From Bryobacterales bacterium (GTDB taxonomy: Bacteria > Acidobacteriota > Terriglobia > Bryobacterales > Bryobacteraceae), in NCBI GenBank assembly GCA_003136575.1, contig PLEX01000030.1, positions 2,071 to 66,070 on the forward strand: DNA of 64,000 nucleotides, read 5' to 3'. Under the pieces are notes generated by a model that searched no databases, was not told the DNA's origin, and saw only the letters and a program-made list of their open reading frames with translations. Below, piece by piece: positions 23,371 to 32,624 of the stretch. Position 1 is the stretch's first letter. Each line of letters starts with the position of its first letter. A program made the position numbers and the translations under genes.

Positions 23371-23465
23371 TGGCGGAAGTGCATGTGAGTCGAACACACC
23401 GTCGCCTCGAAGAAACGACCACCGGTTTTGAAGACCGGGAGGATCACCGGATCCTATGCACTTCC
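23371..23465 (-). tRNA. selC: tRNA-Sec (anticodon UCA)
   Basis: Minus strand, 95 bases including an encoded CCA. The long acceptor stem GGAAGTGCA pairs with TGCACTTCC, the D arm has a 6-bp stem with a 4-base loop (AGGATC-CGGT-GATCCT), the anticodon stem-loop reads CCGGT-CTTCAAA-ACCGG with anticodon TCA, a long variable arm GTCG...CGAC follows and the T arm is TGTG-TTCGACT-CACA. These are the hallmarks of bacterial selenocysteine tRNA. It lies between selD and the DUF3179 gene. Confidence 0.95.
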
Positions 23466-23493
23466 GAAAGAAAGCTGGACTGCCCGCGGGTTC

Positions 23494-24564
23494 CTAACAA
23501 AGCTGAATGCAGCCTTTCCCCGCCAGCGCTCTATCGCGATCGAGTACTCTGCCAATAGTCCACGCTCCGCATCCCTGAGCCGTCAATGCGTCGGCGAGAG
23601 CTTCCGCTCTTTCAGGACCGATCGCGATCAGCAGGCCGCCCGAGGTCTGCGGGTCAAACAATAAAGTCTTCCTTTCAGCGGAAACGTGGCAGTTCGGCGC
23701 CTCATATACAACGCACTCCGCGAACTCGCGGTTGGCAATCAGTCCGCCGGGAATCGCCCCGAGGCGGACAGCTTCCAGCGCGCCATCCAGAAGGGGCACA
23801 TGTTCTGTCTCGATTTCGAGGACCACGGCGCTGCCAAGGGCCATTTCCCGCCCATGTCCCATCAGACCGAAGCCGGTAACGTCGGTCATGGCGTGCACTT
23901 CGAACCGGCCCTTTGCCAGGACTTCGGCTGCTTTCGCATTCGACGTGGTCATGGAGCGGACAGCCCCGTCCACCCAGACCTCACTCGCCTTGCCCTGCTT
24001 CAGCGCGGTTGTGATCACGCCGGTGCCGATCGCTTTCGTCAGCAGCAGAATGTCTCCGGGCTTCGCGCCCGTGTTGGTGTAAACTCGTGCCGGATCGATG
24101 AGACCCGTGACCGAATAGCCAAACTTGATTTCCGCGTCCTTGACGCTATGCCCGCCGATTACGGAGCAACCGGCCTCGCGCATGACGGACAATCCACCCG
24201 CCATGATCTGACCGAGCGTTTCGAGGTCGCCGTGCTCGGGGTAGCAGACCAGCGCCAGGCTGGTTACGGGCCGGCCGCCCATAGCGTACACGTCACTCAG
24301 CGCGTTTGTCGCCGCAATCCGGCCATAGGTGAACGGATCGTCCACCATGGGCGTGAAAAAATCCACGGTTTGGACAAGGGCGAGGTTCTCGCCGATCCTG
24401 TAAACGCCCGCGTCGTCAGACGTGTCGAATCCCACTAACACCTTGGGATCGGACTGCCGCGGCAGTCTGGACAGAACCTGCTGCAAAGAGCCCGGCGGCA
24501 ACTTGCTTGCGCACCCGCCCGCTTTTACCTGCTGAGTCAGCCGAACCCGATCTTTGGTTTCCAT
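23494..24564 (-). CDS. selD: Selenide, water dikinase (selenophosphate synthetase)
   Basis: A 356-residue enzyme making selenophosphate from selenide and ATP, the selenium donor for SelA. Start chosen at ATG 24564 (METKDRVRLTQQVKAGGCAS), which puts the catalytic Cys at residue 18, the equivalent of E. coli Cys17. The next motif Cys is Ser20 and the essential Lys follows at 21. Further motifs are 'LVGFDTSDDAGVYRIGENLA', 'TVDFFTPMVDDPFTYGRIAA' and 'NALSDVYAMGGRP'. This is a Cys-type SelD with no UGA in the active site. It is divergent from selA (63 bases between starts) and 28 bases upstream of tRNA-Sec. Confidence 0.95.
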   Translation of the reverse strand: METKDRVRLTQQVKAGGCASKLPPGSLQQVLSRLPRQSDPKVLVGFDTSDDAGVYRIGENLALVQTVDFFTPMVDDPFTYGRIAATNALSDVYAMGGRPVTSLALVCYPEHGDLETLGQIMAGGLSVMREAGCSVIGGHSVKDAEIKFGYSVTGLIDPARVYTNTGAKPGDILLLTKAIGTGVITTALKQGKASEVWVDGAVRSMTTSNAKAAEVLAKGRFEVHAMTDVTGFGLMGHGREMALGSAVVLEIETEHVPLLDGALEAVRLGAIPGGLIANREFAECVVYEAPNCHVSAERKTLLFDPQTSGGLLIAIGPERAEALADALTAQGCGAWTIGRVLDRDRALAGKGCIQLC

Positions 24565-24627
24565 GCAAAAATAAGATGGTCGCACAAAGCCGATACCCGC
24601 GACACCGACACGCACGATCCCATCACG

Positions 24628-26061
24628 ATGGCCGACGACAACCTCCATGCCCTGTATCGCGAACTGCCGTCCGTCGATCAGTTACTCGGCTCGCTGCCCG
24701 CCGGTCTGCCAGCGACTGATGCGGCCCACGCCAATGCGACCTTTGCCGCGCGCTACGTGCTCGATAAATTGCGCCTTGAGATTGCGGCGGGTCAACACGA
24801 CGCCGATAGCCTGGCGCGGGCAACCGGAAAACTGGGCGAAACTCTGGCTGCGGCAATCCCGGACTTTTCCCGCTATTCGCTCCGCCCCGTTGTCAACGCG
24901 ACCGGTGTTATTCTGCACACGAATCTGGGGCGCGCACCTCTGAGCCGACGCGCTCTGGACCACATACTCGAAACCGCAGGCGGCTACTGTAATCTCGAAT
25001 TCGATCTCGGCACCGGTAAACGGAGCCGACGCGAACAGATCGCCGAAGAGCGTTTCCTCATGGTGGTGGCTCGGCAAACAAAGATCCCGTTCCGGGTTCT
25101 CAGAGACACCTATGGGCTTTCTGTGGCGAACAACTGCGCCGGAGCGATGTTCCTGGTGCTGAATGCGCTTGCCGCAGGCGGAGAAGTCCTTGTCTCACGA
25201 GGTGAACTGATCGAAATCGGCGGCGGCTTCCGGATCCCGGAGATTCTGGAGCGCGCCGGCGCGGTACTGCGCGAGGTGGGCTCTACGAACAAGACGCGCC
25301 CCGAAGACTACGAGAACGCCGTCACGGATCGGACCAGGCTGATCCTGCGCGTCCATCGATCCAACTTTCGCATCAGCGGGTTTACCGCGCGTCCGGATCT
25401 TGCGCAGTTGGTTCTACTCGGCAGAAGACGCAACCTGCCGGTGGTGGAAGATCAGGGTACGGGAGCGCTTGCTCCTCTGGCTTCGTATGGCGTCAGCGGG
25501 GAACCAACCTTTTTCGACAGCGTGGCGGCGGGTGTCGACGTCATCACCGCCAGCGGAGATAAACTACTCGGCGGACCACAGGCCGGATTGGTATTCGGAC
25601 GCCGCGACCTGATGAAGCAGATCGGCGGCAGTCCTCTGGCCCGGGCATTCCGCGTCGACAAATTGACGTATGCCGGACTGGAGGGTACGCTAGCGGACTA
25701 TGCCGCGGGGACCGAAGCCGCCATCCCCGCGATCAGCATGCTGAGCCTGCGGCCCGAAGCCATTTTGCGCCGCGCCGAGGCCCTTGCCGCGACCATCAAC
25801 AGGGTCGACTTTAAGGTGTCGATACGTCCCGGGTACAGCGTTGTTGGCGGCGGGACGTCACCGGGCACTAGGCTGCCGACACATCTCGTCAGGCTCGCAC
25901 ACCGCACGCAGACGGCCGCAACTCTGCTGACGGCCCTGCGGGAATCGTCTCCCGCGGTAATCGCACGTATCGCGAAGGATCGCGTACTGCTGGATCTGCG
26001 CACGGTGGCTCCAGAGCACGATTCCGTCGTCGCCCGTATTCTCAACACAATCGCCGCATGA
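24628..26061 (+). CDS. selA: L-seryl-tRNA(Sec) selenium transferase
   Basis: A 477-residue PLP enzyme converting Ser-tRNA(Sec) to Sec-tRNA(Sec) with selenophosphate. The N-terminal tRNA-binding domain (residues 1-70) begins 'LYRELPSVDQLLGSLPAGLP'; the core has 'RPVVNATGVILHTNLGRAPL', 'SVANNCAGAMFLVLNALAAG' and the PLP lysine K312 in 'ITASGDKLLGGPQAGLVFGR'. The length is normal for bacterial SelA (about 460-470). Its stop overlaps selB (ATGA), so the two are coupled, and it is divergent from selD. All expected landmarks are present. Confidence 0.96.
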   Translation: MADDNLHALYRELPSVDQLLGSLPAGLPATDAAHANATFAARYVLDKLRLEIAAGQHDADSLARATGKLGETLAAAIPDFSRYSLRPVVNATGVILHTNLGRAPLSRRALDHILETAGGYCNLEFDLGTGKRSRREQIAEERFLMVVARQTKIPFRVLRDTYGLSVANNCAGAMFLVLNALAAGGEVLVSRGELIEIGGGFRIPEILERAGAVLREVGSTNKTRPEDYENAVTDRTRLILRVHRSNFRISGFTARPDLAQLVLLGRRRNLPVVEDQGTGALAPLASYGVSGEPTFFDSVAAGVDVITASGDKLLGGPQAGLVFGRRDLMKQIGGSPLARAFRVDKLTYAGLEGTLADYAAGTEAAIPAISMLSLRPEAILRRAEALAATINRVDFKVSIRPGYSVVGGGTSPGTRLPTHLVRLAHRTQTAATLLTALRESSPAVIARIAKDRVLLDLRTVAPEHDSVVARILNTIAA

Positions 26062-27974
26062 GACCGATCGTCATCGGAACGGCTGGGCACATCGATCACG
26101 GGAAAACAGCCCTTGTGAAAGCGATCACCGGCATCGATCCCAGCCGTCTGCGCGAAGAAAAGACCCGCGGTATCACGATTGACCTCGGCTTTGCGCATCG
26201 TATCGTTGCCGCGCGAGACGGCGCTTCTTTGCAGCTTAGCTTCGTCGATGTTCCAGGCCACAGCGCGTTTATTCGCAACATGCTGGCTGGTGTGGGCGGT
26301 ATCGATATCGTATTGCTTGTGATTTCCGCCGAAGAGGGCGTGAAGCCGCAAACCCGGGAACATCTTGCAATTTGCAGCCTGCTTGGGATACGCAGGGGAA
26401 TTGCGGTTTTGTCGAAAGCCGATGCCGTTTCGTCCGAGAGGCTGGCAGTGGTGCGCGAAGAGGTCAGGGTTTTTCTTAAGGGATCCTTTCTCGAGGGTGG
26501 CCTGGAGAGTGGACCCGACTGGCCGCTGCCAACGAGCGCGCAAACCGGTGACGGCCTTGGCGAACTCGCCGAGCGTCTTACCGCCCTTGCGGGCCAGATC
26601 GATTCCCGCGACGGCGCCGGTCTGGTTCGCCTCCCCATCGATCGGAGTTTCAGCATGCGCGGCTTTGGCACCGTTGTGACCGGCACTCTGATGGCAGGCA
26701 CTATTGAAGTGGATCAAAAACTGCGGCTCGAACCCGGAGGCCGGGACACTCGAATCAGGAGCATCCAGGTGCATGGACAGAGCTGCGATCGCGCTCCGGC
26801 GGGCTCCCGAGTGGCGTTGAATCTGGCTGGCATCGATCACTCTTCCGTCGTGCGGGGCGACACGATTGTTGCGGCGGAAACGCTCGCCGCAGTGGATGAG
26901 ATCGACGCGGAAGTCACGTTGCTGCCGGATGCCGCGCCGCTTAAACATGGCTCGCGCGTTACGTTTCACGCGTATACTTCGGACAGCCCCGCGGCTATCC
27001 TGCTCTATAGCCAATCGAGAATGGAACCCGGCTCCATGGCGCTGGCCCGTCTGAAACTGGGGCGGCCCGTTGTCCTCGTGCCCGGCGACCGCTTTATCTT
27101 ACGGCTGCCATCGCCGTCGGAAACCATCGCGGGTGGTACGGTGCTGGATGCTGCTCCTCTGCCGAAACAATCCAGACTGGAAGCGCGGCGTTGGCTTGCG
27201 TCTTTGCGAGATGCAGGCGAAAGCGCGGAGAGACGGTTGCTTTGTCGCGTGACGCGAAGACAAATGGCAGGTCTCGATCTCGCTACCGCAGTCCGTGAGA
27301 TGGGAATGACACCGGCGAGAATTCGCGAAATCTCCGGGCGCTGCGTCGTTGCAGGGAAGTTAGGTGAATCCGGCAGGGCGCATTTTTTCGAACGGGAACT
27401 CTATGAGATGGCGTTGAGGCGGATCGAGACCGAAGTTACGCGATATCACGTCAGTTCACCGGAACAGGCCGGGATCAAACGAGCGGACCTGCAGGCCCGA
27501 ACCAGTCTGCCTTCCGCGTTGTTCAACTTCGCCGTGGATGAGCTGACAACAGGGAAAGTTATCGGGGTTGGCGGAGATACGATTTCAAGGTACGGATTCG
27601 CTGCGAGGTTGATCGCGGGCGATCCGGCCAACCTGGACGCGCTGGCGAGGATATACGCAAAGGCGGGGCTGGAAACTCCCGCTCTGCGCGACGTAGTTGC
27701 CGAGTTGCGACTTGCAGAACGCGAAGTACAACGGCTCCTGGTGGTTCTGGTGAAAGAAAGCGTTCTGGTGAAGATCGGGAACGACGCTTATGTGCACCGG
27801 GACAGGCTGGCTGAGCTGCGGCGGACGCTGGCAGGCATGCGCGGGAAGTCGATGGATGTTCCCCACTTCAAGCAAATTACCGGCCTGTCGCGGAAGCACG
27901 CGATCCCCTGGCTTGAATTTCTGGACCGGGAGAGAATTACGCGCAGAGTTGGCGATGCGCGGCTGGTGCTGTAA
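26058..27974 (+). CDS. selB: Selenocysteine-specific elongation factor SelB
   Basis: A 638-residue GTPase that carries Sec-tRNA to the ribosome at UGA codons next to a SECIS. The G motifs are intact: 'GTAGHIDHGKTALVKAITGI', 'EEKTRGITIDLGFAHR', 'DVPGHSAFIRNMLAGV' and 'LSKADAV'. Beta-barrel domains II-III follow ('IDRSFSMRGFGTVVTGTLMA'). The C-terminal winged-helix array (from about residue 430) binds the SECIS; it includes 'RDVVAELRLAEREVQRLLVV' and 'SMDVPHFKQITGLSRKHAIP'. Coupled to selA. The SECIS hairpins at 21678 and 22744 are its expected ligands. Confidence 0.96.
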   Translation: MRPIVIGTAGHIDHGKTALVKAITGIDPSRLREEKTRGITIDLGFAHRIVAARDGASLQLSFVDVPGHSAFIRNMLAGVGGIDIVLLVISAEEGVKPQTREHLAICSLLGIRRGIAVLSKADAVSSERLAVVREEVRVFLKGSFLEGGLESGPDWPLPTSAQTGDGLGELAERLTALAGQIDSRDGAGLVRLPIDRSFSMRGFGTVVTGTLMAGTIEVDQKLRLEPGGRDTRIRSIQVHGQSCDRAPAGSRVALNLAGIDHSSVVRGDTIVAAETLAAVDEIDAEVTLLPDAAPLKHGSRVTFHAYTSDSPAAILLYSQSRMEPGSMALARLKLGRPVVLVPGDRFILRLPSPSETIAGGTVLDAAPLPKQSRLEARRWLASLRDAGESAERRLLCRVTRRQMAGLDLATAVREMGMTPARIREISGRCVVAGKLGESGRAHFFERELYEMALRRIETEVTRYHVSSPEQAGIKRADLQARTSLPSALFNFAVDELTTGKVIGVGGDTISRYGFAARLIAGDPANLDALARIYAKAGLETPALRDVVAELRLAEREVQRLLVVLVKESVLVKIGNDAYVHRDRLAELRRTLAGMRGKSMDVPHFKQITGLSRKHAIPWLEFLDRERITRRVGDARLVL

Positions 27975-28016
27975 ATCAAGTAGCCGGTGCGGCCACCGAA
28001 ACTCTCTCATCCGTTG

Positions 28017-29252
28017 CTAGTGACGCTTCGCGTCACCATGCGCTGTCAGCACAGGATAAGCCGGCAGCGATGCCAGGACTGCCGCGCCGACGAACATCGC
28101 CATCGCCAGCCCCACCAGGGCCAGCGTATACGAATGAAGACGGTCGTAGCTCCAGGCCATCAGCAGCGGACCCAGCGCTCCGGCCAGCGCGTAACCGGTA
28201 AACGTATAGCCATAGATTTCAGAAAACGACCGCAGTCCGAAATAGCGCGACACCAGGAACGGCATCACATCCGCCTCCGCTCCCATCCCCAGTCCGATGA
28301 GCGCGGCCGCGGTGAATGCCACCGTCACGGTATGCGCCTGACTGAGCATCGCGACTCCCACCGCCGCGACAGCGAAAAAAACTCCGGAGACGCGCGATCC
28401 GGAGTAACGATCGAGCAGCACACCCGTCAGCAGACGTCCGGCGAGCGTCAAAACTCCCATCATGCTCACTGCGAGCGCAGCCGTCTGGTTGCCGATGCCG
28501 CGGTCGGTGAGCAGCGGAACCAGATGGGCCACCGATCCGTTCACGCTCACCGAAAACAGAAAGAAGCCCGTCAGAAGGAGCCAGAACACCGGCGTGCGCA
28601 GGGCTTGCGATCCGCCGATACCTGGCGGCGGGACTACCTTCGCGGTTGCACGATTCTTGCCGCCTGCATCGGGCGGCGTTTCGCGCAGCCATAGCCCGGC
28701 CGGAATCATCCCGAGCACAAAGATGGCCGAGCCCAATATCAGGTACGCCGCGCGCCAGCCGTACGCGCCGATCAGCCACGTCGCCAGCGGCGGAATTCCG
28801 ATCGCACCCGCGCCTACGCCGGCCATCATTGTCGCCAGCGCGAGGCCGCGCCTTCGGTCGAACCAGGCCGCAATCACACGGCCGTAGCAGAGTTGCGTGG
28901 TACCGTTACCCACGACGCCGAGCAGCACATAGATCGCGTAGAACTCCGGCAGCGTTTTGATGAGCGCGAGACTACAGAACGCCGCGCCATACACCGCTAC
29001 GCACGGCAGCAAAACCCTGCGCGCGCCCACGCGGTCCACGAGCCGCCCGATGAAGGGCGAGAACACCGCGACCATCAGCGCAGTCAGGGTGAAGGCCGTG
29101 GAAATGGCCGTCCGATTCCAGCCGAACTGCTCGCTCAGCGGCTTGACGAACACGCCGAACGCGAAGATCACCAGTGAGCCGAAGCTCACCGCGATCCCCA
29201 TTACCGCGGTCATCACGATGACCCACCCGCGCGTCACACGATCGGCAAACAT
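28017..29252 (-). CDS. MFS transporter (oxalate/formate antiporter-like)
   Basis: A 411-residue protein with 12 predicted membrane helices and the major facilitator pattern: N-half 'WVIVMTAVMGIAVSFGSLVI', loop 2-3 'FSPFIGRLVDRVGARRVLLP' (the G-x3-D-R-x-G-x-R motif), and C-half 'LVSRYFGLRSFSEIYGYTFT'. The order of motifs fits the OFA/monocarboxylate group, which exchanges small organic acids. Its 3' end converges with selB at 42 bases distance and it is divergent from the receptor at 29391. The substrate is not predictable. Confidence 0.85.
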   Translation of the reverse strand: MFADRVTRGWVIVMTAVMGIAVSFGSLVIFAFGVFVKPLSEQFGWNRTAISTAFTLTALMVAVFSPFIGRLVDRVGARRVLLPCVAVYGAAFCSLALIKTLPEFYAIYVLLGVVGNGTTQLCYGRVIAAWFDRRRGLALATMMAGVGAGAIGIPPLATWLIGAYGWRAAYLILGSAIFVLGMIPAGLWLRETPPDAGGKNRATAKVVPPPGIGGSQALRTPVFWLLLTGFFLFSVSVNGSVAHLVPLLTDRGIGNQTAALAVSMMGVLTLAGRLLTGVLLDRYSGSRVSGVFFAVAAVGVAMLSQAHTVTVAFTAAALIGLGMGAEADVMPFLVSRYFGLRSFSEIYGYTFTGYALAGALGPLLMAWSYDRLHSYTLALVGLAMAMFVGAAVLASLPAYPVLTAHGDAKRH

Positions 29253-29390
29253 TCATTCATTTTCACTAACGGGCCGGAAGCCCGCTATAGTATTTTCCCA
29301 CTATCCGGACAAAGGCCCGGCAACTAATGGGTTTGCGTTATTGTCACAAACTACGCCAATCTTTAACATCGATAAAAGCACCAGGTCCAG

Positions 29391-32300
29391 ATGCTCACAA
29401 AATCGTTCTACACTCTCCCATGCCTAGTCGCGTTGGTGTGTTTATCCGCCAGGGCGCAGGATCCGATCGCCACTCTCGAAGGACGGATCACCGACCCGTC
29501 TTCGGGGCTGGTCGCCGGCGCCGACGTCAGCGTCACCAATCCGCGGACCGGGCTCACACGCGCCGCCAAATCGGCGCGCGACGGCGAATACCATTTCTCC
29601 AATCTTCCCGTCGGCGAATACACGCTGACGGTGAATGCGACAGGCTTCGCGGCCTTTTCGGCGACGTCCGTCCGGCTCGACATTGGTCAGGTGGTCACCT
29701 TTCCGGTCGCGCTGCAGTTGTCCGGTGCGCACGCGGAAGTGAACGTCGCCGCGCAGGCAGTTATGGTCGATACCAGTCAAACCATCGGTAATACGGTTCT
29801 GGCAGACGAAGCCACCGACCTTCCGTTGAACGGCCGCGATCTCACCCAGCTTGGTCTGCTGCAGCCTGGCGTCGCTCCCATGACCACGGGACTGCAGACC
29901 GCCGGTGGCATCGCCCGCGCGGGGCAGGCCTTCGCGGTTAACGGCGAGCCGCCCGAAATGAACAACTATCTGCTCGACGGATCTTCCAACGTCGACAGCG
30001 TCAATGGTGGCTACGCTATCCGCATCCCCGTGGACGCCGTTGCCGAGTTCCGCATTCTCACTCTGAACGCGCCCGCCGAATACGGCCAGACGGGCGGAGC
30101 CACAACCTCCATTGTCACCAAGTCCGGCACCAACGCCTTCCACGGCGATGTTTACGATTTTTTCCGCAACAGCGCGCTCGACGCCCGCAATTTTTTCGCA
30201 GTTACGACCGATCCCCTGCACCGCAACCAGTACGGCGGCACGCTGGGGGGACCGGTCCACAAGGATAAGGATTTCTTCTTCCTCTATTACGAAGGCCAGC
30301 GCGATTCCCAGGGAACAACTCAGGGCGCCATCGTGCCCACGTCCGCCGAGCGCGCCGGCATCTTTCCGGGCCTCATCAATGTGTTCATACAGCAGCCGTT
30401 CAATTTCCCCAACAGCCAGATTCCCAAGTCTCTGCTCAGCCCTGTTGCCCAGAACGCGACGCTGCTCTATCCGCTCCCCAACGCCCCCGGGCAGGTCTAC
30501 GAATCCACCCAGATCGGAATCAATAACTACGATCAGGGCGGTTTCCGTTTCGATCACTACTTCGGTAAGAAAGACCAGTTCTTCGTGCGCTACTCTTCCT
30601 CGCGTCTGCATGAGTTCGATCCGCTGCCCATATCAGGCGCAGGCGTGCCCGGTTTCCCCGTGGTCGACGACATCTCGACCAACTCTGCTACGATGTCCCA
30701 CGTTCATCTCACGTCGTCACAGACCGTCCAGACTTTTCGCGAGTCTTACTTCCGGAACGTTTTTCTGGACGGTCAGGCCGTCAACCACACTCCAGGCAGC
30801 AGCCTCGGCTTCAGTTACTCGCCCACTCTCGCACTCAACCAGGGCGTGCCCTATCTGATCGTCAGCGGCTATGCCTCGCTCGGCAATCCGATCACCGGCC
30901 CCCAAAACACTTTCCAGAACGAGTATTGGGGTTCCTACTCGATCGCAATGACTCGTGGTAAACACAACCTGAAGTTCGGCGCCGAACTGGACCGCCAACA
31001 GATCAACGTTCTCTTCGGCATCGCTACGAACGGCTTCTTCGTATTCGCTCCGGCCCCCGCCAGCGACTCCTTCGCCAGCTTTCTACTCGGCCAATCCGTG
31101 CAGTTTTTCCAGGGCGGAGGCCAGTTCGACCGCGGCCTTCGCAAGTGGGTCGCAGGCAGTTACGCGCAGGACGAGTGGCGCATCACTTCGCATCTGACTT
31201 TGAACTTCGGTCTTCGCTACGAGGTCAATACGCCATACACCGAAATTCGCAACCGTTTGAACGCATGGGACCCCGGCCATGAATCCACCATTTTCCCCAA
31301 TGCGCCGGAAGGCCTCTTGTTCCCCGGCGATAAAGGCGTTCCCGCCGGTATTGCGCCTATCGACTGGAAGGAGTTCATGCCCCGCGTCGGCTTCGCCTGG
31401 GACCCCTTTGGAGACGCAAAGACGACCGTCCGCGCCGGCTACGGAATTTTCTACGACGGCTTCACGAACGGTGCCGGTGGACCGCTTCAGGCAGCCATAA
31501 GCGCTCTGCCGTGGACTCAGGCCTACCAACTCGGCGGCCCCGGCTTCAATATCGCTAACCCGTACGCCGGCGGACCGTCGCCCTTCGGTCTGAATAACTT
31601 CGTCCAGCCCGCGACAGTTTTGACCGTGGCTTCCGGTATGCGCCCGCCCTACTCGCAGAACTGGAATTTCTCGATTGAGCGCGTGCTTCGGAAGAACTAT
31701 CTGCTGGACGTCCGGTATGTCGGCAACAAAGGTACGCACCTGCCGCGCTTCATCGAAGCCAATCCCACGGTCTTTGCCAATAACGACCAGCGCGAATACT
31801 CAACCTGCAATGCCGCGGGCCTCTGCAACTACGGTTCCGTCGGTATTCTCACCGATATCGCCAACTCAACCTATAACGCGCTGCAGGTCTCTTTTTCGCG
31901 GCAATACTCGAACGGACTTCGCTTTACGGCATCTTATTGGTATTCGAAGAGTCTCGACGATATCTCCACGTTGAATGTCGCAGGCTCCGCACCCACGCTG
32001 GTTGCCGGCGAGAACGACCTCGCGCAGAACCCATCCGATCTCGCAGCCGAACACGGCCCATCGCTTTTCGATGCCACGCATCGCTTCGTATTCAGCGGGA
32101 CTTACGCGCTGCCGCAATGGAAGAATGCCGCGAAGGCCGCAGCCGTACTGGTGAACGGATGGCAGGCGAACGTCATCGCGACTCTCTCGACAGGCACGCC
32201 GTTCACGGTTTACGACAGCGCCAATGTCTCCCAGCAGGGAAGTGCGCCGGAGATCACCGGCTTCTATTCCAGCAAGCCCAATCTGGTCTCCAATCCCAAT

Positions 32301-32624
32301 CAGAACCAGCCGCATAACGCCAGCGAATGGATAAGCCGCACGCCGTTCCAGCAACTCAACCCCGTCACTCAGGCCGGCGAGTTCGGCAACGAGGGGCGCA
32401 ACGTGGTGCGCGGACCAGGCATTGAAGATGTCGACCTCTCGCTCGTCAAGAACTTCAGCATCACCGAAAGAACGCGCATGCAGTTCCGCGCGGAGTTGTT
32501 CAATCTATTCAATCACGCCAATCTCGGGCTGCCGGAGAACGATCTGCAATCGCCGGCGTTCGGACAGATCCTGCAGGCGGGTCCGGCGCGCCAACTCCAA
32601 CTCGCCCTCAAACTGATGTTCTGA
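29391..32624 (+). CDS. Oar-like TonB-dependent outer-membrane receptor
   Basis: A 1077-residue receptor: signal peptide MLTKSFYTLPCLVALVCLSA, carboxypeptidase-regulatory domain at about residues 28-105 ('IATLEGRITDPSSGLVAGAD'), plug at about 115-235 ('NTVLADEATDLPLNGRDLTQ', 'YLLDGSSNVDSVNGGYAIR') and a beta barrel ending 'LQLALKLMF'. It is related in layout but not close in sequence to the receptor at 6725-10174. Its last 17 bases overlap, on the other strand, the 3' end of the FAD oxidoreductase. The start at ATG 29391 is preceded by AT-rich sequence typical of a promoter. Confidence 0.9.
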   Translation: MLTKSFYTLPCLVALVCLSARAQDPIATLEGRITDPSSGLVAGADVSVTNPRTGLTRAAKSARDGEYHFSNLPVGEYTLTVNATGFAAFSATSVRLDIGQVVTFPVALQLSGAHAEVNVAAQAVMVDTSQTIGNTVLADEATDLPLNGRDLTQLGLLQPGVAPMTTGLQTAGGIARAGQAFAVNGEPPEMNNYLLDGSSNVDSVNGGYAIRIPVDAVAEFRILTLNAPAEYGQTGGATTSIVTKSGTNAFHGDVYDFFRNSALDARNFFAVTTDPLHRNQYGGTLGGPVHKDKDFFFLYYEGQRDSQGTTQGAIVPTSAERAGIFPGLINVFIQQPFNFPNSQIPKSLLSPVAQNATLLYPLPNAPGQVYESTQIGINNYDQGGFRFDHYFGKKDQFFVRYSSSRLHEFDPLPISGAGVPGFPVVDDISTNSATMSHVHLTSSQTVQTFRESYFRNVFLDGQAVNHTPGSSLGFSYSPTLALNQGVPYLIVSGYASLGNPITGPQNTFQNEYWGSYSIAMTRGKHNLKFGAELDRQQINVLFGIATNGFFVFAPAPASDSFASFLLGQSVQFFQGGGQFDRGLRKWVAGSYAQDEWRITSHLTLNFGLRYEVNTPYTEIRNRLNAWDPGHESTIFPNAPEGLLFPGDKGVPAGIAPIDWKEFMPRVGFAWDPFGDAKTTVRAGYGIFYDGFTNGAGGPLQAAISALPWTQAYQLGGPGFNIANPYAGGPSPFGLNNFVQPATVLTVASGMRPPYSQNWNFSIERVLRKNYLLDVRYVGNKGTHLPRFIEANPTVFANNDQREYSTCNAAGLCNYGSVGILTDIANSTYNALQVSFSRQYSNGLRFTASYWYSKSLDDISTLNVAGSAPTLVAGENDLAQNPSDLAAEHGPSLFDATHRFVFSGTYALPQWKNAAKAAAVLVNGWQANVIATLSTGTPFTVYDSANVSQQGSAPEITGFYSSKPNLVSNPNQNQPHNASEWISRTPFQQLNPVTQAGEFGNEGRNVVRGPGIEDVDLSLVKNFSITERTRMQFRAELFNLFNHANLGLPENDLQSPAFGQILQAGPARQLQLALKLMF

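Noticed and set aside
23494-24564. selD as a selenoprotein itself
   Set aside because: The catalytic position is a Cys codon (residue 18) and no in-frame TGA exists.
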